DNA from: Porites lobata
Lineage: Eukaryota; Cnidaria; Anthozoa; Scleractinia; Poritidae
NCBI GenBank assembly: GCA_942486035.1
Contig: CALNXK010000013.1
Location: 1,257,501-1,321,500, forward strand
Reading direction: 5' to 3'
DNA length: 64,000 nucleotides
The notes beneath the pieces were generated by a model, which was given only the letters and a program-made list of their open reading frames with translations, was not told where the DNA came from and ran no database searches. A program made the position numbers and the translations under genes. This document shows, in pieces, positions 37,501 through 48,311 of this stretch (the first letter of the stretch is position 1; every line of letters starts with the position of its first letter).

Positions 37501-40500
37501 CGCCAAATTCCACATTTCCTTCTTTGAAAGAAGCCCTTTGCAGTATCATGTGAATTTTGGCAAATATCAGCGATATTCACAATTTTTGCCAAATTCGCCA
37601 TTTTCGTCATAATTGCAGCTCTCATAGGAGCTTTTTGCCATCTCGTTTGAATTTTTGCTGGTACTTGGGCGACTTTTTGCCATTTTGACAGTTTTCGCCA
37701 AATTCGCCATTTTCGTCAAAATCGCAACTCTCAAAGGCGACGCATGATCATTTTATTTGACTTTTTATAAAGGCTTTGGCGAACTCTCGCCATTTTCGTT
37801 AAAATCGCAACTTTTCTAGGGGCTCCTCTGCCATCGTATTTGACTTGTGGCTAACTTTAACAGGCATTAATTCGTTTTCGTCAAGGGGACAATTTGCTAC
37901 CTCATAGGAACATTCGCAAACCGTGGCAAGAGTTTACCAATTTTGCTATTTTCGCAAATTTCAAAGGACCCCTTTGCCATCTCACTTGAATTTGTGATAA
38001 GACTTTGGCGAATGTTCGCCATATTCGCCATTTTCGCCAAAATCGCCACTCTCAAAGGGAACCCTTTGCTTCCTCATAAGAATATTCGCCAAACTTTGGT
38101 GAATTTTCTCCATTTCCCTTTTTTCCCGGGTATATTACGAACTAATTTAAAGTCCAGTTCCAAGGTTGCTTGCTAGCTCAATTGGTAAGAGCGCTGCACA
38201 GAATTTTTTCAGGCTTTCTCAGTTTCGTAACTCCATAAGTTACATATTTAACTTTGATGATCGTCTCTGTATTTATAGTAACTGTTCCTAATGTCGTTTT
38301 CTAGGTCTCGCTGCACTGGTTCAGTTCTACGTCGAAGCAATTAATAGCCCAGGAGTAATTCCTAATATTCAGAATGCCTGGGAAACCTATGTGGAGATGA
38401 AGTGTTCCGAGGCTATAAGAGGGGCTGTGAAAAAATACGAAGGGGTTATGAAGTCAAACCTGAAAGACGAACGTCCTTGTGATAATGATGAATTGCGCAA
38501 GATCCATGGGACTGCATTAGAAAAAGGTGAAGGCTACTTCATGACAGAAACCGTGGGAATTTCAACAAGCACCACTGAGAAGCACCTAAACAAACTGAAG
38601 GTTGGTATAAAATGAGGCAGCTGTCGATGGTAAGAATTGGGTAGGATGGAGGGGTATGAAGAAACATGAAGATAGCTGAGCTTGTTACGCAACAACCTAA
38701 TGGATAATAGTCAGCCTTTTATAATGGCTTCAGTATAAAACATAAGAGCCCACCAAATACAAAATACCGTCGGTTGCATCTATGTTCTAATAGGGTGCCA
38801 GACAGAACGTATTTTGCCGCCAAACATTTGAAGTTTAACGGCCGTTAAAGCAAACTATTGCGCCAAAAATAAGTTGTTCTTATGTTTTTGATCGACCTGA
38901 TCAGCGTGCTCCGCTCATAGTTCATTTTTCTCGACTTTCAAACATATTTCTCGCTCAGAAACAGCGCACTTGCCTCCCGAAATTATTCTTAACGTCTAAA
39001 AATTCTTCCAAAGAATATTTTGTTGAGCGAATACAAATCAAGTCGACAACACCCGCCTAATCCAAACTTGGAATGTTTGGCGACAAAATATGTCATAATC
39101 TTTACTGATATTTGGATTTTTTCTTTTCTTTTATGTATAATATTTGTAATAATATTTTTATGTATAATATATGTGATGCGCATTTACTTTTGTACCAAGT
39201 TTATGACATTTATCTGAATTATTATTGTATTTGTTATGCCTCTATCCTGTCTTTTCTCATTTTCATGATCAATTATCATAATTATCGTGGTCACCCAACT
39301 AGTTCAGATTTTAAAAGTTATTTTGGGTGTCCAACAAATACTGTATGTAATAATAGTTCTTATTTATAGTTCTTAAAATTTCTTTTAGTCTACAGTAGAA
39401 GAAGTAAACTTTTTGTTTGTTGGTAAGTAAGTAAGTAATCGGTTTAATAACAGTGTTTTCACATTGTGGCTCTTCATCAGTTACTTATAGCGGAAAAAAC
39501 GTAAAAATAAAAACATGCATCAAATGTTTACAATAAAACAACACTATATAAAGCAGAACAAATAACTATTAAAAGAGAAAGTATTTACTAGGATCGTGTG
39601 AATAAAACTCAAAATATAATTAACAAGAACACGTTTTTGAAGCGTACACTTCGGCGTTGCGGAAAGAAGGTCAGGTTCTTTTCGATATCATAACAAAGCT
39701 TCAATTTTTTACAAATCACCTTGTGGCTTAAACTTATATAGTCACTTATTGGAAAATTACGTGTACACAGGCGTAAACACTTCCTTAAAATCTTATTTCC
39801 ATATTTCATTGCAATTCTCTTCTTTCGTACTTAGACAACAAATACACCTTTCCTCGTTTATGAACCTGTTTGTTACTCCCCTTTGAAAAAAACTCACATT
39901 TTTTCCTTTATACGCATTACCTCTTTAAACGAGAATTTGCACATTTTATATAACAATAAATCACTTGGGTATTTTTTCCGGATACCCTTCCATACAAATG
40001 CCCTTGCTTCTCTCTTTTTGTGTAAGAGACGTTAACTTCTGCACCGGAAATCTGCTTGGTGCATGCCGGTGTCGCTGTAAGCGAATTCGATGATCATTTC
40101 CGTTATAAATAAATTGCGCATAACGAGATCTCAGTTCAACTTTCTTTATTTCCTCTACAACAACAGTTTCCTTATCTTAAACTTGCTGATAATGCACAAT
40201 CTCCACACTGAGGATAATTCATGTGCAACACCGCAACATAAATTATTACATGGAAAACATAATATAAACACGCAGTACAAAAGCAAGCGTGAAAACACCT
40301 ACTTTTCCAAAAAAAAACAAAAAAAGAGGAAGCCAGGATAATGATTCCTATCACAACCTGTACGAAACGACGATAACTGCTTTCTTCTTCCTCTTGTTGA
40401 CAATCTGTCGGTTGGTCTACACACAACACAAACGACTGCACCTCTTTCTCTTTCGAATTACTCTTGCTGCAATCTTCTTCAATTGTCCAAATCCCTTCAC

Positions 40501-43500
40501 TCTTAAACGTTATACACATTCCTTTTGCAAAACGTTTCTCCAGGTAACTTGAGTAGTATAATATGTTGAAAGATAAGCCCCGTTAGTGTCTTCCCCTGTC
40601 TTCTCCTGTCTTCCCTTTATTAATATGCATAAGGGTCGAGTCCATGACGTCACCTATTGTTATAACCTAGAGAAAAATGCGTTCCTACATACTAATTTTA
40701 AAAGTGCCTTCCTCCATACTAATAAGGATACTCGACAAAAATACGTTCCTCCATATTAATTAAGTGTCTAGTCAGTGTCTTCCTCCATACTAATGAAGTG
40801 TCTAGCTAGCTAGGTAAAAAATGGGTTCCTCCATACTAATAAGTGTCGCTCTAGTACAATAGGAACAATAGGCTTGCCTAGACTTGCTCGTTAATAGTTA
40901 ACACGGATTGGCTCATGTAGAATCTATTCTATCTTTCAAATAAAAGCGGGCCCTCCGTTCAGCATTTTATTATTGTCACAAACTCCAGTAAATAATATTT
41001 TTGAGCGGATAGCTTCCAAACATACTAGTCAACGGTCCGAAAACAGTACTCGACTTAAAACTATTCACTGTGACCAAAGATAAATATTTTTATTCTACAA
41101 AACCATTGATTCTGTTTTGTCAATGTAATTCAACCTTCAAACGTTTCTAGACTGTGGTATAGAGCGTTAATCATTAACAGGTTGGCCTTTTTCCTTTTAG
41201 ACCTGTATCATACGAAACAAAAGGAACGCAAGCGAACTGTTTTTATTATTCATCGCAAACTAATTTAATATACACTGAGCCAACATGAACGCTTGTCGCA
41301 TAAATTATCCACGGGAATTAACTCAATTATATATAAACAATGGAGGGATTAATACGTGCATGCTACAACCAGACTACACCTTTGTTTCGGTTAAAAAATA
41401 CATTTATTGATAACAAAACCATCAAAGTGTTACAACAATAGATGAATAGACAGAGTTCCGGGAGTAAGGAGGAGTAAGAATTTCCGCTTATCGATGGCAA
41501 GTTCTGTCGATTCCAGCCAGTCATATCCTTCTGTGTCTTTGAGATGTTGGCGGGTTTCCATCACTTTTCGGAATGTCGGATCTTTCTTCATTGCATGCAT
41601 CCACTGTAAAAACTCTAAGAACACTTTTCTCAATTCCTTTCTATATACTGGAAGCAAAGCATTTTCAGCTTTAATGCGGGCCACTTCAGGCGAGTCTCCG
41701 TTTTGTTCATACTCGTTGATCAGAGCTTCGAGCTGGGCTTCGTGGCGATTACAAACTTCATTTTGAATGCGTGACCAAGGATCTACATGCTCCTCCTCCT
41801 CCTCTCCGGAAGAGTCCATTTCTTCGCTAGATTGAGAACTTTGAGATGATTGTTCGCTTTCTTGTGAGCTTTCAGTATGGTCGTCATCATCTTCAAAATT
41901 TCCATATCCTTTTTGAACGAAATGATTATAATTGCTGAACATTGTGATCCGAACTGCACGAGGTTTAATTAAAAACTGACTGAATCAGAAACAGCGGCTT
42001 ACTTCTTTTATAGCTATCGATGGAGGCACGGCTGCAAAGCACAACGGAACTCTATGAACTTTCATTGTACCCCTCCTGTACCCCTACTGTACCCCTCCTG
42101 TACCCTTCCTGTACCCCTACTGTACCCCTCCTGTACCCTTCCTGTACCCCTACTGTACCCCTCCTGTACCCCTACTGTACCCCTCCTGTACCCCTACTGT
42201 ACCCCTCCTGTACCCCTCCTGTACCCCTCCTGTACCCCTACTGTACCCCTCCTGTACCCCTCCTGTACCCCTCCTGTACCCCTCCTGTACCCTTCCTGTA
42301 CCCCTCCTGTACCCCTACTGTACCCCTACTGTACCCTTCCTGTACCCTTCCTGTACCCCTCCTGTACCCCTACTGTACCCTTCCTGTACCCCTACTGTAC
42401 CCTTCCTGTACCCCTCCTGTACCCCTGAATTCTCTTAAGTACTCCCCACCATTGTAAAATAACTATATATTAAATGATTCTGTTAACTGTGAGTCATTTT
42501 TCATAAGCAGTCATGCCTCGAACGTTTCCTTGAATTTGTCCGCTATGTGGCAAACCTGGTGTGTCCAACTTGAGTTCTCATCTTGAAATTGTCCATGACT
42601 TAACCGGGCTAAGACGAACACGACTCTTAAAAGAGGCTAAGGTTTCTTGGGAATCAAAAAGAGAATATATTTCTACAAGCGTCGACTTGCCTCGTTGTTC
42701 ATCTAGTTCCACGAGAAAAATATGTGAACCAAGAAAAAGAAGAAGACCAGTAAACGAAACGCCGAAAACTTCTTCTACTGCGAAGAAGGTAAAGCTTTCC
42801 CATGATGTTTCCTTGGCAACCAAGCCTTATCCAGATTTTATGTTTCGCCATAAGTTCTCACTCCTTGTGGTTGGACCAAGTCAATCAGGGAAAACAGTTT
42901 TCGTAGAACAGATTCTAACGAGAGATCGTATTGTCTACGAAACCAACAAGCCCCGTCGCATTTTATGGTATTACAGTCAGTGGCAAGATAGATACGAAGC
43001 TTTGAAATCAGCGATCGGAAAGGACATTACATTTTTTCGTGGACTTCCCACATTTCAAGAAGATCTGCGAGAAATTGACCCAAAATACAACAACGTTATC
43101 ATCTTTGATGATCTAATGGCAGAAGCGATCGAAAGCCCCATCGTTTCTCGGTTGTTTACCCAAGGTCGTCATAGAAATGCCAGCGTCATACTGCTCCTTC
43201 AGAATATGTTCCCCAAGGGAAAATTTAACACCGATATCAGTCGGAATGCACAGTACATGGCTCTTTTCTGAAGTCCTAGCGATCGGAAACAAATCGGAAT
43301 TGTTGCTGAGCGTATGTTTGATAAGAATCGCCAACGATTCATGACAGCTTATTATCAGGAAACAGAGAGGCCTTACGGTTACATCTTTGTAGATAATAAT
43401 CCGGACACGGCGGCAAATAAGCAGGTGTTGAGCGACATCTTTGGCTCTTGTCGAGTTTACCCAAGTATCAACAAAACCTTAAAACCAGAGGGAGAGGTGG

Positions 43501-46500
43501 AATCGATCCCCCCAAAGGATCTTATTGTGCCCCCGAAATATGCTGAAGCTAAATCATGTACGCGTAAACGGAAACCGTTTGATCTGGATTGGTGTGGGAT
43601 GACCTGGCCCGCCTTGCAGAATTATTTACATGGAGCGCCCTATCTCAAAGCTATTCCAGAAGGGTTTGGCCTTTGCGAGATGTACACGAGCACTCGAAAT
43701 GCTGTTAACCCTTATACCCCCACAGTCATGTTTGCATCTGAAAATTACTGGCCCGTCAAAATAAAACATTATTCCAACGGCAAAAGAAAGTGGATTTATA
43801 TACACGAAGACGAACCAAGTGTCCAAGTATTTGTTCAAGAAACGAAAGCAATCGAAAGAGCTAGAGGGAGAGGCACTTTCTAGGCTTTGAACATTTGCTC
43901 ACCATATTGTAATCCTTTTTATAAAGTTGTTGAGTTACTACAATAAATGTATTTTTTAACCGAAACAAAGGTGTAGTCTGGTTGTAGCACGCGCGTATTA
44001 ATCCCACCATTGTTTACACACCTATTTCAATTAAGGTTGCTTAAGAGAAGAATGATGCATGATCCGTGTTTCATAGCCCGCGGTGCATTATCGTGCGCGT
44101 AAACAAATCATCGAAATCATGTTCTAACAAGTCTAGTAAATTATGTGCCCACAACGAGTCTAGAAACCTAGAAAGCAAACGCTGCCGACACTTCTATGCT
44201 ATGTCAGCAGAACGTTAAGATAATGTATTTCAAAGCACTGAATCCTAGGCTTTTTAATTTAAGAAAATGATTTGAGGTTAGGTTTTCCTCTGTGGTAATT
44301 TGCAAATGCTACAAATTTTCAACGAGTTGGCTTGGCTCTTGCACGTGGGAATTTTGGATGGAGATTTAAAAAAATCAAATTCAAGGCGTTTGTTGAACAA
44401 TAATAAATAACTTAACATTACGTGTTTATCTACTTTTGAGGCACTTTTGTTAAGCTGAACAAAAAAAAAAGAATAGCGTTGATTTGCTTTATTGAAATAA
44501 CCCGGAGTCTGGCCCATGCAAAAACGGATCTGAATCAGGCGGTAAAACCCTCTTCATTTAATGTTGTTAAAAGGAGAGGCTTCTAATTTTTTACTATGAG
44601 ATTTTAAAAATGAAATTTTTCAGCTCGCTCATGCTTAAGAATTTTAGCAGCTATTTGACTTGAAAGCTCTCTTGAACGCCTTTTCACAAATGGTCTCCAT
44701 TATTTCAATGAACGTGAACAAGACTAAACTTCCAGCTACAAAAAGGTTTACCATAGTGCACTGCGGCCTATGAAACATGGTTCGCGGGAGCAACCTTAAT
44801 TGAAATAGGTGTATATAATTGAGTTGATTCCCGTGGATAATTTATGCGACAAGCGTTCATGTTGGCTCAGTGTATATTAAATTAGTTTGCGATGAATAAT
44901 AAAATACAGTTAGCTTGCGTTTTTTTTGTTTCGTATGATACATGTCTAAAAGGAAAAAGGCCAACCTGTTAATGGTTAACGCTCGATACCACAGTCTAGA
45001 AACGTTTGAAGGTTGAATTATATTGACAAGACAGAATCAATGGTTTTGTAGAATAAAAATATTTATCTTTGGTCACAGTGAATAGTTTTAAGTCGAGTAT
45101 TGCTTTCGGACCGTTGACTAGTATGTTTGGAAGCTATCCGCTCAAAAATATTATTTACTGGAGTTTGTGACAATAATAAAATGCTGAACGGAGAGCCCGC
45201 TTTTATTTGAAAGATAGAATAGATTCTACATGAGCCAATCCGTGTTAACTATTAACGAGCAAGTCTAGGCAAGCCTATTGTTCCTATTGTACTAGAGCGA
45301 CACTTATTAGTATGGAGGAACCCATTTTTTTTCTTAGCTAGCTAGACACTTCATTAGTATGGAGGAAGACACTGACTAGACACTTAATTAATATGGAGGA
45401 ACGCGTTTTTGTCGAGTATCCTTATTAGTATGGAGGAAGGCACTTTTAAAATTAGTATGTAGGAACGCATTTTTCTCTAGGTTATAACAATAGGTGACGT
45501 CATAGACTCGACCCTTACACATATTAATTAAGGGAAGACAAGGGAAGACAGGGGAAGACACCAACGGGGCTTATCTCGCAACATAGTATACTACTAACTT
45601 GTGTCATCTTCACTTTGTACAAACTGATGTCGTCTACTTAAGCATAATGTCTTTCACTCCCTCAATAGTTTCCTTTCATTAACTTTAGGTTCGCGGACCA
45701 GCCCATTCTGAAAACGCCTTATTTCCTTTTTTGCTGTGAGCCCGCGAACAGTGTGTGTATTTGTATGTGAAGGCGCCATATAACACTGCAACATACGTAT
45801 TTCAGCAAAATATTCACTATTTCCTCTTCTTAGATAGTCGCCAATTTTATGCCAAATTTCCGAATCACTCGGATCAAAAACATCCAACTCTTCTCTAATT
45901 GGCTTATCAATTTCGGTGTCCAAAAAATTTTTTTCGGCTTTTCGGGCCTCAGTTTGGTCTAAAAATAGTGGGGAGGAGGCCCTCCTTAGGATCCGCCTCT
46001 AATAACTTAAAGCTATTTTTCACATTTCAAATGACCTTTAGTCGCCGCGGGGCAACCGTTAGAGCGGCTCATCTGATCTGACTAGTTAAACTTTAGTTGG
46101 TTTAAACCCTGGCATAATATAAAACGATTATTTCTTCTTTATTCATCCCTCATAATTATTTCTTTCCCTGAAAGAATGCATCAAAGAACTCGAAAATACC
46201 TCGCACTAATGCCGAAGCAACTTCGGGATATTCGGATATCCCGAAGATTTAACTTTGGAACATTCCTGAACTGCAAGAATCCTTAACTTCGTGCTCCGCT
46301 GAAGTAATTAAGTTAAGGTTCTATAAGAATTTAAAAATGCATGAACTAAATAAATAAATTAAAATCTTCACGTTTCTTAAGATTATCAGGAAGAATATTG
46401 AAAAGGGCAGCCGTAGTGTCCTGGAAGGTTCCTTTTTCCAGAGGAACTTGTTAGGGTCAGGGTTAGAAAAGTTGTTGTTGTTGTAACGTACAACCCCATG

Positions 46501-48263
46501 AATGAAGTGTTAGCGAGTTGGGATCCCAATATTTTGAACTATTTATACAGATCAATCAATGCTTTTTAAATTTCCAACCAAAATTGTTTTCTTTCAGTTT
46601 TTTTATTCTACCTTAATGCGTGGTGTGAACATATGTATTATTTATGACGACAATAGACAATTTATATGTAACATAAAGTGAAGTACGTAAAAGTGACAAC
46701 CATGAAAGCGTTCACAACAGTCACGCAATGTGCTGTCCAGACAATGGCCGCTGTGTTTAAGTTGACCTCGTGCGGTGAACACGCTGTGTCGTATTTAAGG
46801 TGGCTGAACACAATTTTGGCAGTTTCCGATTATATGTCATTTGCCAAATCTTGGCAAGAGAAAGGTAGCTCACAAGCTGAAACTTGGCAAGTGAAAAATA
46901 TTCTGATGAAAGATTTTGACTGACAGGTAAAATTTGACATTTTCGTAGTTTCCATGGCAACATGAACGATTGAACACAACCTTAAAATTTCACTTTTGCT
47001 CAGTTTGCATAAAATTCGCTCATTAGATTTTCCTATAAACTTGTACACAGCTTACTATAATTAATCATTACCATTTGAAACGTATTTGACCAAATTTTAA
47101 CAGACAGGTTGTTAGATAATCAATGACATAATTGTACTGTAATTATTAAATGTGTCACAAAATTCGTCTGTTCAAATTCCATTTTAAAGTTCTAATTATT
47201 TGAAATACAATAAAAGTAAAAATTCCCAAATATCGCAAAATTTTAATGAGTAGATTTTGAGAAATGGTCGTCTGTGTACCATTGCTTTTTTCTCCGCCAT
47301 GTTTGTTTGTCTAATTTAAAGCACGCGCCGTCACGCGAGTTACCGCTGATCGCCCGCAAAACTGTGTTCAGCCACCTTAAGCCAATCACAATGCAGGAAG
47401 TCTCGCTGTCAATCAAAACATAGGGACTTGTCTTACTCTTTCACGAGTAGATTTCTTAATTTCTCGGGTGTTTCCATGGGAACGACCGGAGCTATAAAAT
47501 GGAAAGGGCTTTTTTTTCTTCCAAAGTGACTGTAAATAGGTTCTTACTTTTGTATTTATTGGGATATTTGTAATGCGAATTTGATTATTTTTAAAGAAAA
47601 TGTGCAATATAAGTATTAAATATTATTATTATTATTATTATTTCTCCTGGCACAAATGGCCAGAGGCCCTCTGGCGCCTTCAGCGCGTGCGCAAGATACA
47701 AGAGTCTGGGGTGTAAAATAGGTCAGCGTTCCAAACCAGAGGACAGAGCCCACGGCTGTCATGATTGCCTGAGACACGGTGAGACAAAGGAATCTGCATG
47801 CATTCGGTCAGTAAGGGGCTTCATCAACATAGTAGCTTCCTACTTGCTAGCTTTGGAGCAAAGTTGTAGTATACTTGACTTACGTAAAAACTTTAATAAT
47901 GAATTTAAGTGCGTTATTGCGGCTCGCTCAGTTCGTCACTGTAAAAGTATTCCAGTCCCAGCATATATAAGAAAGCCGAACGCACCCGTTAAAAGTCGTT
48001 TTCATGTAAATCCGTAATGCGTTCTAAGTGCTTTTTGCGAGTCATTTTCATTTCAACAGCAATACCTACCAAGCATATTACCTAACTTAAGAAGCTAACT
48101 AATGCACTTAATAGCTGATGCTTAGAGGTTCGTAAAAATGCCACCGTCTTCCTTACCAGGCATCTCTATTGTTGTCGTTGTTGTTGTAATGATATATATA
48201 TATCACGGGTGAAATATAGGTGAGAGACGAAAAACATATTGTTTTACTCTTCACTTGTGGTAC

Positions 48264-48311
<48 letters not shown>

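Larger units (their letters stand above)
40552..45595. mobile_element. Two-gene mini-Polinton (Maverick-like) element, 5044 bp
   Basis: It is bounded by exact 6-bp duplications AACTTG. The termini AGTAGTATA...TATACTACT have the 5'-AG start and short tandem repeat seen at Polinton ends. Terminal inverted repeats are 858 bp on the left. It carries two divergent genes, an acidic protein (minus) and a zinc-finger/P-loop ATPase (plus), separated by an 11-bp minisatellite, each reading out towards a TIR that supplies AATAAA. No polymerase B, integrase, protease, major or minor capsid gene is present, so movement would need those functions in trans. Polinton kinship rests on ends, duplication length and ATPase type; a related virus-like element is the alternative. 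Confidence 0.8.
43941..45595 (-). repeat. Right terminal inverted repeat, interrupted
   Basis: Complement of 40552-41409. It is contiguous at 43941-44016 and resumes at 44812, with a nested element between. The outer 780 bp differ from the left arm by scattered substitutions and short indels, so the arms have aged separately. Confidence 0.88.

Noticed and set aside
37084..37527. 147-codon frame in intron 8
   Set aside because: No splice context or motif, and it runs into the GGCGAA repeat array. I could not support it as an exon.
38166..38200. Functional tRNA gene
   Set aside because: Only the A-box half is tRNA-like; no anticodon arm, B box or acceptor stem can be formed.
40289..40552. Plus-strand 87-codon frame beside the mini-Polinton
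   Set aside because: It is antisense to the minus-strand frame that continues across the element, which is the better supported reading.
42062..42428. CRISPR-like regular repeat
   Set aside because: Units are directly adjacent with no spacers, and the setting is a eukaryotic genome.
42020..42457. Long plus-strand frames of 145 and 124 codons reading LLYPSCTPTVP repeats
   Set aside because: They exist because an 11-bp stop-free tandem repeat keeps every plus frame open. There is no sign of coding beyond the array.
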